Under the pieces are notes generated by a model. That model saw only the letters and a list, made by a program, of their open reading frames with translations, had not been told where the DNA came from and did not search any database. From Nicotiana tabacum (lineage: Eukaryota > Streptophyta > Magnoliopsida > Solanales > Solanaceae), in assembly GCF_000715075.1 (NCBI RefSeq), contig NC_134100.1:29990042-30054041 (forward strand): a DNA stretch of 64,000 bases. Direction: 5' to 3'. Each line of letters begins with the position of its first letter. Positions within the stretch are counted from its first letter, which is position 1. Both the position numbers and the translations under genes were made by a program. Of this stretch, positions 21,847-34,727 are shown piece by piece.

Positions 21847-22194
21847 TGTAATGATCCAAAGATCTATTTTTAGTTCTAGAGATTAAAACTCGATTTTGAG
21901 ACTTCCGGAATTTTTATAATGAATTATAGGAGTGATCTGAAAAGTTTGATCTAATTTCATCAAGTCACGATTGAATTTTTAGCGCAAAACATGAATTAAT
22001 TGTTTAACGAGCAAAATTGGTATTGCATTGAGTAAATGAGCTCTAAATTGAGTTTCAATTGAAGTAATAGGTTCGTATTATTATTTTTGACTCATAGGAA
22101 CAAGAATCGTCGAATTCCGAGTTTGTATGATGGAGTTAGAACATTTTTAGTGAAATTAAAAGCTGCTGAAATTTTGGGCAGTTGCTGTGTTTTT

Positions 22195-22315
22195 CGCAGG
22201 TGCGTGAACAGTACTGCACCTGCGTGAACAGTAATCGCATGTGCGTGAACAGTAATCGAAGGTGCATAAATAGTAACCGCACCTGCGTGAACAGTACCAT
22301 AGGTGCGAAAATGCT
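22195..22315 (+). repeat. Tandem repeat of 'cgcacctgcgtgaacagtaa' in the E LTR
   Basis: Five to six units of about 20-22 bp, each containing CGCACCTGCG or a variant (a CGC-N4-GCG dyad) followed by tgaacagta. The regular period makes it the most ordered of the dyad arrays, and it ends within 10 bp of the TATA box. Confidence 0.8.
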
Positions 22316-22323
22316 GGGCAGTG

Positions 22324-22330
22324 TATAAAT
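22324..22330 (+). promoter_or_regulatory. TATA box of the E LTR
   Basis: TATAAAT in the context gcagtgtataaatcgagc, 95 nt before the donor-like site at 22419. Confidence 0.6.
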
Positions 22331-23812
22331 CGAGCAGTCCGAGATTTTTACTCATTTTTGGAGTTATGGAGCTCGGATTGAAGCGATATTTGAGGCGATT
22401 TTTACCATATAGATTGGGGTAAGTGTTCTATATCCAAAAGTTATTATATTTAATGATTCCATGGTTATTTTCATCAAGTATTAGTGAATCAAATGGAAGA
22501 AATTGGAGAAAATTTGTAAAACGTTTCAAAAACAAAAATTCTAGATTTGGAGGTTGATTCGTCATCGAAATTTGATAACATTAGCATGGTCGAACTCATA
22601 TTGGAATGAGTGTTTAGATTTCATACAAATTTTGTCGGATTCCGAGAGACGGGTCCCGCGTTGACTTTTGGTTGACTTTTTTATGTGAAATTGTAACTCG
22701 ATGTTTTATTATCCAGAATTGTTTCCGATGTATTTTAATAAAGTTATACAATTGATTTTGATAGATTTGAGCCTCCCGGAGGTCAATTCAAGCAAGACAA
22801 CTATTTTGGAATATCGGCTTAATTTCAAAAAGGTAAGTATCTTGCCTAACCTTGTGTGGGGGACTTCCCCTTAGGATTTGAGTCTTATATGTTGATTGTA
22901 GTTCGTGTACGCGAGGTGACGAGTGCGTACTCGGACTTATTTGTGGGATATTGGCCTTTTCGAGTTCTTAGGTATTTACATTCGTTGTGTATGAATGTGT
23001 TCTTGATATGGGTGAGTTCTTATTTACTAGTTTCACATCTACATGCTTAATTGGAATTAATTGCTTCATGATTCACGCTTATTGCCTAATTGACTCCTAT
23101 TTAACTTAGCTGAAGAGTTTTGCCTCTCCTATTGTCATGTTATATTTTTATAACTGCTTGTCTTATTTAAGAATCATTATTATCCCTCCTGAAAATTATT
23201 TAGTCTTAAGTGAAGCTAAGATCATTTTTCCCAAATTGAATTGTTGAATATCCTTGTAATTTTCCAACCTTAAAAAGGGGGTTTAGATAACCTATCTCCT
23301 GGTTGATTTGCCTTTATTTGGGCGACTTGACTCGTGTTGAGGTTCTTATTATTGATTTGTATATTGTGGGATCGTTGCTACATGTTAGTTTTTCCGTTGT
23401 TGAAATGTTCCCTTTATGCCAGCATTCTTTTCTGTGGTTATTCCTTGTGAGCTGGTTCTACCATTCCTTTGTGATTTACAGTCCTTGAGTTGATCTATTT
23501 GTCTTACCTTGTATTATTGTCATTGTTGTTGTTATATGTAATGTGGTGATGTTCGATCTTTCTGTTGCAATGTAATTGTTAATTTTGTTGGTTGCGCTGC
23601 GTATTTTCTTTGGGACTGCGGGACGATATCCCGGGAGATCCTCCAACATATTTACTTTGGGACTACGGATTTGGTATTCCAGGAGATCCCCCTGCACATT
23701 TATGATTGGAACTATGTGAATGCACCCGGTAGATTCCCTCAGTACTGGGTATTTATATTTGGGACTACGGATTGGTATTTCGAGAGATTGATCTGCACAT
23801 TTATGAAAGTCT

Positions 23813-24207
23813 ACTCCAATTTTCGGAATCGAAATCCAACCCCGATATCAGAAAGTCTACTCCCGGTCAAACTATCCAAAATTTCAACTTTCGCCATTTC
23901 AAGCCAAATTCTACTACGGACCTCCAAATCACAATCCGGATGCGCTCCTAAGTCCAAAATTACCTAACGGAGCTAAAGGAACCATCAGAAATTCAATCTG
24001 AGATCAAATACTAAAAAGTCAAACTTGGTCAATCCTTTCTAATTTAAAGCTTTTAGCGAAGAATCATTCTTCCAAATCAAATTCTGAATAACTTGAAAAC
24101 CAAAACGGACAATTCGCGTAAGTCATAATACATCATACAGATCTACTCATGCCCTCAAACAATCGAGCAAAGTGTAATTGCTCAAAATAACCGGTCGGGT
24201 CGTTACA
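23813..24207 (-). repeat. 3' LTR of F, truncated (first ~395 bp only)
   Basis: Matches 55700-56087 (for example 'cgaaatccgatcccgatatc'-like and 'actcccggtcaaac'). On the minus strand it begins TGTAACGACCCGACC at 24207. The remaining ~2.8 kb expected to its left is missing, replaced by E. Confidence 0.8.
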
Positions 24208-27200
24208 AACCTCCCTTACTTAAACATATGTTCGTCCTCAAATGTGCGCAGAGTTGTTCTTAAAGTCATCAAACCGCCGTGTAACCTTACCATGCACATA
24301 CCCGAGGATGATCCCACGTCACCCTATCCCATATAGGTCTGATAACACAATATAACTAAAATTTCTTAATCCAACCTAGCCCATAAGTCTTAGAACCCAA
24401 TTTTCAACATCCGAAATTTTCTATAAGATCAGAATCTTGCATCTACACACTTTATAGTTCTGAACAAGTTGTTTCAAGCCATATCCGTAACCCAAGATGT
24501 AATCACATGATATATCTCAAAACGCAGATACTCATAGCGATAATTTCTAATCACGGTAGCTGCTAAAAACTACCCAATGCCGGTTATAAACCTCTTATCA
24601 AACAAAGCTTCATTCTAACACCTTCATATGTTGCCAATGATGAAAGAAACACGCATAAACTCATAACCATTTGTCAGATCAGTAAATCATAGTGCTCTCT
24701 CTCCTTCAACAAGGACTATAGCAAATTTCTCAGCCGACTTTCGATATTATTCTTCCAACCACGCTGTATTCAATTCCGAAAGTATTTATTCTAGGTCCAA
24801 TGGCCCCATCTCATCCAACACGACCACTCTAGTGACATGACATATCTATACAATCTAAAGCCGTAACTCGTGCAATCTGTGCACCAATAAGCAACATTCC
24901 AAATGTACTCAATCATGGAAAATGACTCAGACGAGAGAAATGTCTCGCAAGCTCAACAAGTACCACCACAACTTAATGCTAAGAACCTATCACACAACGT
25001 ATAATCAAAACACACGAATCTAACACAAAGGATCATGTCTCAACATAACTCCGCTACAATGCGTGACCCATCCAAACGCTGGTCCATATTATATACCTCG
25101 AGCCACCCTGCTCAAAATCAATAACCACACAAAATTCGACATCAAGCACCCAAAGTAAATTACCATAACCACGGAGAAGCAAATGACACAACGCCACACA
25201 AAACCCAAAAGAGCATGACCAATACGCCATTAACCAAGCAATACCTAATACTCTTTTCGCTCAAATTCCGCTAAGACCCCAATAGAACCGCACCATATGT
25301 GCATATAACCAACAAATCACAACTCCTCATAGCATAGAAGAGTAACTCATAGATCATTTCAGAACACAAATAAGCTCAACAACAACCGAATGGCACATCC
25401 ATCAACAATAGCAGTATGGAGCCAACCAATGGACCCCCAAATCAACTCTAGTCATCCACAAATAGATAAATAATCCTCCTAAAGTCTACAATGACTGAAT
25501 CATAACACATACTATCATCTGGCTAGCTTCGGCCACGACTTCACAATCCATAACCATGAAATAATCTACTCATGAGAACTCCCAGTCTCTAAATCTATAG
25601 AGCAAACGAATCACCATATCCTATCCCAACTCCACCACCCGAATATCTAACACATCTCTCATACACAATCATCCCCCGAGGAATACTTCTAAAATTCTTT
25701 TGTTCCCACATAGCAAAATTTGAAAATCAGTAGTCAATCAACTAGGAGAGTGCCTCAATACCAATGAAGTATCCGTAAATCAAAATACATTGCCCCTTCT
25801 GAAATGTATGCTCTCATCAAGCCATACCAAATAGTAATGTCATTTACCTAGTCATCTGAAACCATCCATGCTGCCCGAGAATTTATGTCCTTCCCTTCAA
25901 AATCGAATCGTGACCTTGCACATGCAAATCTCGATCGCACACAACACACTGCATATACAATGCCATCATATGAAAAATATAAGAACTTCATAATCCACTC
26001 CGAGTCACAATCAAGTACATGCTCAATTAGACAAGAACTTCCCATTTGATTTCATCCAGAAAAAATCACTATACATCACATGCTCCTCACGCTTGTAGGA
26101 AATATACTCCTCGAACCGTGGTAGAAACTATTGAGATCTCTTTGAAACTCATTTACATCTTATTAAGCCATCAGAACTAAATCTCTATAACTCAACCAAG
26201 CCACGCCGGTCACCAAAAACTCAAAAGCATTGTCACAAAACACATGTAGAAATCCACCACATCATAAGCACCCAAAGAACCAATCATATCCATTACCATG
26301 CCGATCCAACTTACTACAAGCTGTCCTATTTACCCAACTTCCTTCTGAATTACCTTCAAATTGATACTTTTTCTCGCCATAATACCACAATCCTCAACCA
26401 AGACTCACCACACGAGACCTATCATAAAACCACACCGCCCTAAGGCTTATAAGCCACTGAATGCTCTCTTAAGCACCCCAAAAGTACCATAACTGAGATA
26501 CCCGCTCTGAAGAGACCTTCTATGAATTTAAAGATGTTCATCTTACCTTCCCGACTGAATGTAAAATCCATAATGATAAAGAAATACTGTGAGTCTCGAC
26601 ACCATCCAATGTAACTCTCAACTTCTAGCCATATACAAATTCACAACATTCTCAATTACCACGTATATATCTTGAATTCATTAGAACCATTATTGAGAGT
26701 CATCCACTCTACTTGAATCTCAATAGCACCACCTAAATGGACCGACGACCTGTGCCCCATTTGCACCCCAATACCCTAAGAAGTAATTCACACCTCTAAG
26801 CAACCAAGCACATCTCTACTCCATGAATACTACATCCATTATGAATAACCACTCAATCATTTCATGATTTCCATATACACATAAAGTGTAATACATCTCG
26901 TATCCTAAAATTCCCTTACTCGAGTCATCCTCGATCTCAACCTCTATAAACCATAACTGATTCACCAGTATAAATCAAACTGAAACAAATACAACACATT
27001 ACCGCGCAATCAACCTGTCAATAGCAGACTCCCCCACTTGGCTCAAATCCAAGGAATAAAGTATTTGATAACTTATAATACCTATACTCTGTTGCTGCCT
27101 AAAATCTCGCACTGAAATTCAACTAAATCCTTCATAAGCTTATGTAACACAAACCATCTAATATCTTAAATCATCTGCAAATCTCGTATTCACCCTTGTA

Positions 27201-28048
27201 ACAGTCAAGCCAACTCTCATAAATGATCCAAACTCAAATTGCAACACATATAATTCACTGGTAAAAGAGAACTCGCTACAAAACAACGTTGGAATCACAC
27301 AAACCTCAGGACACCCCGCAAGAGATAAGCCACATGTTTCGCCTCAAACTAACATCTTTTTATACCCTTCCACAGTCATAACTATTACACAATCACTTAC
27401 TTATCCTAAAGTCTTAACTCATATCATGATATGAAAATCTACTTCACTCCTTAGCTAAACAACATGAAAAGATCCTTCAACACACCCATAGTTTGAGACT
27501 ATACATCAAATCAAAATGGAAATCAGGCACCCAATAGTTCTTTCTACACCTCAATCAAATATTTCTCGTCACATTCAATCCATATGAACACATCTTGCAG
27601 TCATATCATACCCATCACGTATCCATCCAGCCACAAATTCTACTAATAGGGACACTACCGGACATATAAATCCAAAAGCACGTGCTCACACAATCAACAT
27701 CTATGTGCTCAAGCTACAATCAAAACTCGGCATCAAGTCCTCTAGACTTTCCCATCATCAGCATACTGAAATCACATCTCGTACCTCATCCCTAGAATCA
27801 TAAGCCGTCAATGCACAGCTGATACCGAGCACTCATATGCGCATACGAATGTGTGGAAGGAATTCAAGAGTTACGCTTCAAGCTGAATCAATGTCGCATG
27901 ATAAAGAAAGAAATATGGGAAGTTTATCCTAAATGCCTTGCAACCTCTCAAAAATAGGTATGGACGTCATCATACCGATCCGCAAGACTCTAGTAGACAC
28001 TTGTTTAGGACTTGTAGAACCAATGAACCTAGAGCTCTGATACCAATT
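24208..28048 (-). other. Internal region of F, no intact gene
   Basis: Starts at the LTR edge with a polypurine tract and hairpin (24229-24244 on the plus strand: tgttcgtcctcaaatg) and ends at the PBS. Several blocks match H's internal region in the same order: 'gatagggtgacgtgggatca' next to the 3' LTR, a 'ttggaaggataatatcgag'-like block, and a 'gtatatttcctacaagcgtg'-like block. All six frames are short and none carries a recognised gag or pol motif. It is either a long-decayed element or a non-autonomous derivative. Confidence 0.6.
28034..28045 (-). other. Primer-binding site of F
   Basis: gctctgatacca on the plus strand, that is TGGTATCAGAGC on the minus strand, 3 nt from the 5' LTR end at 28049. 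Intact. Confidence 0.9.
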
Positions 28049-28093
28049 TGTCACGAACCAAAATTCACTAGTCGTGATGGCACCTAACCCAAC
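28049..28093 (-). repeat. 5' LTR of F, inner end (interrupted by G)
   Basis: Plus-strand TGTCACGAACC is the complemented LTR terminus. It stops at ccaac (28089-28093), the left target duplication of G. The LTR resumes with ctaac at 52943. Confidence 0.85.
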
Positions 28094-28573
28094 TGTTACA
28101 CTCCAAATTTTGTACATGAAAATATGCCATAAATAAATTAATGAGAGCTCGAAAGTGAGATGTCACGTCCCGCAGTACTATATTACGATGATGTTGCACC
28201 CTGTAGTGTTGTACGTTGAATTTGTTGCAAGGTAATTGACATCAATACAAGGAAAAGATTATTTGGAGATTATAAGAATTATTCTATTTCAAACAAGTAA
28301 TAAGTAAATTCGTGAAGGTGAGATGGGAAGCAAGTCAAAGAAAATGAATTTTCGTCCAAGTTTGGTATGTTGGGATAAAATATGGCTTGAGCTAAAATAC
28401 TTGGTATTTATAGACTAGTACCAACATGGTACCACATGACCATAATAGTAAGGTGTATAAGGTATGTGAAAAGTGAGTGATATTTTAAGTAAGTGGGAAT
28501 AATTCTTAATTTTGCGGGTAACGGGATATTACCTAATTAATTGGGGGATATATTTAGATAAGATCAACCGCCC

Positions 28574-28579
28574 CACGTG
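28574..28579 (+). promoter_or_regulatory. G-box in the G LTR
   Basis: CACGTG in the context gccccacgtggcagc, conserved at 35230-35235 in the other LTR. In plants this core binds bZIP and bHLH factors (light, abscisic acid and stress responses). It may be native to the LTR or captured with the adjoining gene piece; the sequence does not decide which. Confidence 0.4.
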
Positions 28580-28805
28580 GCAGCACCCCCAAATCCCCAT
28601 GTATGAATATTTAAGTTAAATAGAAAGGTGGCAAATGAAGGGAAGGTCCCAACTCCCAACACATTCACATTCAAGAAATCCAGATATGAGATACCCATTT
28701 TCAATCCCTTTAGCGAAAAGCTGTTATTATTGGAATTAATCCCTCTTTATTACTATGTCATCTTTCCCCATTCCTAACTCCATTTCTCCAGTAGAATTAT
28801 AAAAA

Positions 28806-29146
28806 ATAGGCGCTTCTAAATCAGTTCCGCAGAAATCAATCCATGAATTCACTGTCAAGGTCATCCCTTTATAATGGTTTCTTCTATGGACATTAAAGGG
28901 AAAGATGTAGACCTTAGCATGTAAAAAGGCAAAGTGATTCTTGTCATTAATGTTACCTCCAAATGTGGGTTCACAAGCACCAATTATATCTAATTGACTC
29001 AACTCTATAACCACTACAAATATAAAGGTTTTGAGGTCTTTGCCTTCCCTTGCAACCAATTTTTGAAGCAAGAGCCTGGTACGAGTCAGAAAGCTCAAAA
29101 ATTTGCATGCACATGATTTAAGGCTGAATATCCCATTTTCCAAAAG
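28806..29146 (+). pseudogene. Captured glutathione peroxidase fragment, copy in the 5' LTR of G
   Basis: Plant glutathione peroxidase (thioredoxin-dependent lipid and hydroperoxide reductase) sequence on the LTR's sense strand. Segment 1 (28806-28859) gives [17 protein letters not shown] with its start codon mutated to ATA. A 29-bp non-coding stretch beginning GT (28860-28888) follows. Segment 2 (28889-29146, 86 codons) contains [26 protein letters not shown] (peroxidatic Cys retained), FAFPCNQF (the Gln-containing signature), [16 protein letters not shown] and FKAEYPIFQK. It stops at FQK, so the WNF region and the rest of the ~170-residue protein are absent. Stops are at codons 12 (TAA), 35 (TAA) and 76 (TGA) of segment 2. 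An antisense open frame covers the same DNA by chance. Confidence 0.88.
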
Positions 29147-30275
29147 CAGGATTTTGCGATTCTAAGGGAGTACGGTGCAATCTTTCTCAAGAATATCACA
29201 TGGATTCTCCTCTACTTTGATGTGCCGTTACATTTTTGTTGCAATTGACGTATGTTAGAGGGGTGGTTAAGAGAATCAGCTCAGGTATGTTAAGGCTATC
29301 CCTTCTTTCTTTTAGCATGATCCATACGATATAAACGGAACAAGCAAATGCAAAACTTCCATAAATTACTCTATTCGTAGAAATGCTAGAGATGTGTATA
29401 TTCTTATTCTCCCATGTGTCATATTATTCTATCATCTGTTCATGTGTCTCAAAAATACGTAAGTTTGTAAAGTTTATTTCATGATATTTATCAGAGGTAT
29501 AATGGTCTTATGACGTACCGAGAGAATTTATTAATGTATTTCATATGCATTTCATGCATTTATACATGCACATTGACCCATGACCAGATGGAGTTATACG
29601 CGTATTTATATGTATATATATGTATATGGGATATGGGAAAAGGTTAGGCGTTATATACGCACCACCACCTGATCAGCTGGTATACGTTGATGATTTGCCC
29701 ACAGTGGTCAAGATGATATAATGGGATGCCCTCAGAGACTTGATGATGTTATGAACACATATATCTATGCACGATATGACATTCATACGCATATGCATGG
29801 CACTATAAGTATTTCATGATTCATAAAGCTATCCAGACTTACAGGTTGAGTCATTTACTTTATATTTCTTTTATGTCTATTATGTACTTATTTATGTGCC
29901 TTACATACTCGGTACATTATTCGTACTGACGTCCCTTTTTGCCTAGGGATGCTGCATTTCATGCCCTAAGGTCCCGATAGACAGGTCGAGAGCCCTCCAA
30001 GTAGGCTAGCAGCTTAGCTGAAGATGCTGGTGTGCTCCATTTGCTTCGGAGTTGGTTGTTTGATTAGTATGATTTAGATGTGTATTGTTTGGTATGACGG
30101 GACTCTGTCCTGACCTTTATGAAAATTATGTATACTTAGAGGCTTGTAGACAGATGTCATTACTCTAGTTCATTTACCTATGATAGAATGATATGAAAGA
30201 TATGTTACGTTAGTACTCGGTTGACTAAGGTACCAGGTGCCCGTCGCGGCCCATCGGTTTGGGTCGTGATAAAAC

Positions 30276-30287
30276 TGGTATTAGAGC
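30276..30287 (+). other. Primer-binding site of G
   Basis: TGGTATTAGAGC, one change (C to T) from TGGTATCAGAGC, 4 nt after the LTR. Confidence 0.8.
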
Positions 30288-33200
30288 ACTTTTATCCTAT
30301 GGAGTCTTACAAGTCGTGTCTAGTAGATTTTGTTTATGGGTGTGTCGTGCACCACACTTATAAGCAGAAGGCTACAGGATATTTAGGATCGTCACTCTTT
30401 GTTCTTACTCTAGATCGTGTGATAGAGCTCACTTATAAGAATTCAAATTCTGAAATTCTATTTTATTCGTAATAAGACAATATCTACATCCAGAAAGAAG
30501 GTTGGAAAGAGAGATAGTTGTGTAAGAGCTGAGTCAGAGGAATTCGATTTTTGTATGATGCCTACGATAAGTAAATGTGAGGCCTTTATCAGATCATGGG
30601 TACACTAAAAGGTGTAAGCTTCCTGATAAGAAGCCTTAAGGAAAGAATGCATATCCACCTTTATGGTAAAAGCCAACGAGAGATTAAGAAGATAAATACA
30701 AGTTTCAACAAGCAAAGAAAGCAAGATGAAGAAGGGTACGAGGCGCCCAGTTAATGAAGGTTAACAGTGTTTATAATTCAGGCAGAGGAACATAATTTTT
30801 TTTTGTAATATTCAATAGTGATAGAGGTATGTACAATTGGTCACACCCGTCTCAGTCATGCCCTATGGGAGCTAACGGATATAGTTTAAGAGAAGGACAG
30901 GACAGTTGGATCCGGTTGGGGTTAAAGTAACCCAAAAATGAGGAATGGATGGTTTGCATTAGTTGATATTTCCGAAGGATATTACAAAGGTGCTAATAGA
31001 TCTCCTTATGAGACACCCAGGTGGTGCACTCTAGAATATTACGATTATATGAGAATACTAGCGTGATCAAAAAAATTCCGAAGATAGCCACTGAAAGCTT
31101 GGAAAGGATAAATATTACCTTAGTGTGACTCTCATCCCTAGTAGAGCGAGGGGTTTGAGCAACCCGAAGAGCTGCTAAATGAAGCAAGGAGAGCTAAAAG
31201 CGAAATAATATCTTGTTGACAGTTTTAGAATAAAGTGATAGACAGAAATCTTAGCAGAAAATAAGAAAAGAGATAATGAAGCATTAAGAGTAAGATATGA
31301 TACCTAGATGACAGCGGTAGGTCAAAAAGATGATAGTATTACAGAATCTATAGTCAAATGAAGAAAGAGGTGAGGGGTGATGGTCCTTAAGACAACAAAA
31401 GAATATAGGCCATACAGTCACGTCCTCATTTTTACAAATAAGTTCGCGACTCTAACGTGATTAACAGAAGGGAAAGTTAGACCAAAGGGTAATGGAAATC
31501 AATATGAACTGGTGAACAAGATATACTAAACATGAATTAGGAACTGAGTGATTTGATAATAGTCAGCATCATGAGAATTTCATATTGCCTTCCGGCAATA
31601 ATAAAATGGACAACAGAAGAAGATCCTCGACGAATTCAGAGGATGGTCATTCAGGAAAACGCTTCCCTAAAGCAAGCAATGTGAGCAAAGTTAAGCTTAA
31701 GGGACTATATGTGCCACTTACACTAAGTGCCACCATTGCGAGTAAGGAATTTTTTTATCCTTGGTACATAAAGATTACCGCAAGGCGAGTAACGGTCATT
31801 GATGATGCGAAAGGATGCCAAAGATGGAGAGGAAAAGCATCTATAGGCAGGTCATCATAGCTCTAAGTCTTAGTACTCCCCCTAAAGGGAGGAATATGGA
31901 ATGATAAAGGAAGAATGCGATAAAAATGATAAAGGGATGAGATTGCACTTAGCCGAATCCTACAGATATGTTATGATTCCAAAACATTATGTAAGCACGA
32001 CGTCAGAAAAAGGAAGTAAGGGTTCCTGCCCGGAAGGTTATTGATAAATAAGGATCTAGTGCAAGAGGTAAGTTAGACAAAGGAAATAACCCAAGAGAGA
32101 TTACGCGGAATATGGATATGAGAATGGGTCGACGAGTAGTTAGTAGTTGATTCAGGAAGAGCCTAGTCATGGCTAGACAAGAAGTTACAGACAAATCAGT
32201 AGATCATGCAAGATGAATATAGTAAACCCCAACATGGAGAATTCAACCTCGTAGTAACGTCATTAAAATACTTGAGATATATTCAAATAGGAGCCGGGGT
32301 AGTTAAAGGTACCGCATGAGTGTTACGGGGATAAAAGAAAGTACCACTAGGAAGGCAGTCAAAATATCAGTTCAGAAGTAATCTTACAAGCATAAGGGCA
32401 TGGAGGTAGGCAAATACGGATGATTATAGGCAAGGAAGGACATCAAAAGGTCCGTAATAAGCTCACAACTTTACGAGAGTCAAGGGTTCTCCCTAAGTAC
32501 TAAAAAGAAAGACTAGCTGAGGAAATAAGGAAAAAGGCTTCAACCTAAGTTGGGTGACCTAAGGAGGAAATGGTCTTATAATGATAGTCTCATAACAACA
32601 TTGTATGCACTCCAAAAGAAAATGACACTTACTGTGGCTAAGGAACGGGAAGTAAAATCAAAAGTGATATTCAAGATCATATGAGTTCTATGGAATTCCA
32701 ATATGTGTGGACACCAAGATAAGCTATGTATGCATGCAAAAAGGGGGCAGAAAGACCAAGAAAAGTAATTGCTTACGTTTGAAGAAAGTTGAGATGGAAC
32801 AAAAAGAATTATTCAATTCATGATCCAGAGTTAGTTACGTTATGAACTCACTTAAGAGTTTGGAGTTTTATACATGCAGCATATACAACCGTAGAAAATT
32901 CCGGTATAAGTTAAAAGAAAGAATTGAGCTCAGGTCATAGACAGACTGTATCATGGATATACCTCAGTGCCTATGAAAGGCTAAACATAATAACTAATCC
33001 CATGAACCGCATATCGGGAGGTAGCTTAAGCCTACATAAAGGCTGATCAGAAGAAAGAGGAAACTAAAGAGATACATCAACAAAATAAATCAGGAATCTG
33101 ATTATTGAACCCTAAAAATTATAGAAATCGTGATTGAGAACATTGCAGAATCACTCTTTCTATTAAAGGTACAAGAGTGATAATGCAATAGCCATATTCT

Positions 33201-34716
33201 ATAACGGCTCTACGATAAAGATAGTTAGAAGTGTCCTAACCGCATAAGAAGTTAGTATGAAGCTCTCACGAGATTGTGTAAAGAAGTGCATGTATTATAA
33301 TATAAGTTCAAGACGTGGATGTAAATTACACCTATGTGGAGGGAAGGTTATGAAAGAGATAGAAGATATGATGTGAGGCTTTAAGGAAAGTAAGTTAAAG
33401 GTGAAAAATGTACGAGATACTCAAAAGCAGAAGGTTGAGAACATTCCATACTTGGGATAGAAGGCTAGAAGTGCGGGGATTCAATATCCAGGAATGATAG
33501 CAGCGGTGTCAGTAACATATCTTCCATCCTATGGTCTAGGTATCGAAAAGCCTGATTATGAGAGTAAACAATAGTTAGAGACGATGTGATGTCTCGCTTG
33601 ATGTTCTAGAACAACATAAGGAAATCTATGGTGCAAGCAAGTTTAAGGAAGACCGCAAATAGTATAAATAGATATGTATAGGTCACAAGCTAAAGTATAG
33701 TAAAGTGACAAAGTTTTATGACAGGATGTAAGAATGAGAAAGGACGAGTGAGAAGGTTACGAGAAGGAATAAATCCTTGGGATTAAACCCATGAAAAAAA
33801 GAAAGCTAATGGTTTCTCTAAGTTATAGAAAGTTCAGTATAGCCTGAATGAACTCAAAGGAGTCTAAGACTAATAACATTCAAAAGAGATGGAATGTTGC
33901 CCTGTTAATAGAATGAGGGGTAATTATTATAGACAAAAAAATGACGTTCTGGCCTTCGATTAAGTAATGATATGACGAATAAAAGAAAGGGATCTCATGA
34001 TTGGACAGGATTAAAATACCTACGTAAGGTGAATCACATTAGGATGCCATGAGATACAGTTATGAAATTAGGGTATCGCCCAGGTGGATCAATCTAACCA
34101 TTTCAGATGTTCCCCGATAAAACGTGAATAAAATTGAGGTGAATCAATAATGGATGGATAAATGTTATAAAGTATGAGAGGAGATTAGGCCGTCATTCTT
34201 AAAGATGAACTGAAGGCATTAGAGGACATAGATTTATACGTATGAGATAAGCAATGAAAGTAACCTGAGATTTGGTAGCAGACCTCAGTAACGAGAAGTC
34301 GAGGTAAGAGTTATGGTACAGTATAACCTATGTAGATGTAGTAAAGTCATATGAATGGATAACTAGGTCTATAAAATAAAATATAGCAATATTCGTAAGT
34401 TCGACAAAATACCAAGCGAAGAACTTCAGGATTGGCTAAAAGCTAGAGGAAAAAGGAGAGGAGAGTCGCATAGCACACTTACAAGGTCAGTATTGTAGAA
34501 GCTGCATAATGGAAGGTAGAAACAGTTATGAGATTGGAAGGTATTCGAACACAAGTTATGGCGTGGGAAAGAGGCCTAAAGGGGGAATTCCCTGGCCTTT
34601 GGCCTTATTCACATAACAGTTGCCTAGATGGCAAAAGGACTACTAAAGTATTTGCAAGAGCTATGGGATTTGAGGACGATAAACGCATCAGTCAATATTC
34701 GAGGATGAATGTTCCA
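30288..34716 (+). other. Internal region of G, heavily decayed gag-pol
   Basis: A leader (tcttacaagtcgtgtctagt and similar) typical of gypsy elements follows the PBS. After that the sequence is purine-rich on this strand and no frame exceeds about 90 codons. One RNase H block is recognisable and listed separately. No gag knuckle, RT YxDD-type motif or integrase triad could be identified by eye. Confidence 0.6.
32762..32890 (+). pseudogene. RNase H remnant of G pol
   Basis: Translates to KVIAYV then a stop, RKLRWNKKNYSIHDPELV, a stop, and THLRVW. This corresponds to the RNase H segment that in element B reads [34 protein letters not shown] (in two adjacent parts). At least two stops are present. 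It shows that G is a Ty3/gypsy element of the same broad group and long dead. Confidence 0.75.
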
Positions 34717-34727
34717 AAGGGGGGGAA
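34696..34727 (+). other. Hairpin and polypurine tract before the 3' LTR of G
   Basis: TATTCGAGGATGAATG (34696-34711), a variant of the conserved hairpin with compensating A-T pairs in the stem, then aaagggggggaa ending at the LTR. Confidence 0.7.

Larger units (their letters stand above)
21847..23812 (+). repeat. Truncated LTR of element E
   Basis: Begins TGTAATGATCC and has the shared layout: CpG dyad array 22195-22315, TATA box 22324, donor-like ggggtaagt (GT 22419), second donor aggtaagt (GT 22833), then gggactacgg repeats from 23600. It is cut at about 23812 where the inverted LTR of F begins, with no target duplication or LTR terminus there, so its end was lost by deletion. A splice-acceptor-like TTAG is not evident at the expected place. 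Confidence 0.75.
28094..30271 (+). repeat. 5' LTR of G (2178 bp)
   Basis: TGTTACACTCC ... GGGTCGTGATA (last CA mutated to TA). It contains a G-box CACGTG (28574-28579), a TATA-like tatttaag (about 28607), the glutathione peroxidase fragment (28806-29146) and, downstream, 'caggtatgttaaggctatcc' with a donor-like CAG|GTATGT (about 29284). Compared with the 3' LTR it lacks about 100 bp just before 'gttcatttac'. Confidence 0.9.

Noticed and set aside
25848..26045. 65-codon minus-strand frame in F, tested as possible gag or pol
   Set aside because: No recognisable motif; length is expected by chance in this composition.
28736..29143. 135-codon open frame on the minus strand in the G 5' LTR, with a similar 107-codon frame at 35388-35711
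   Set aside because: It is the antisense of the glutathione peroxidase fragment. The sense strand carries the family motifs, and the antisense product resembles nothing known.
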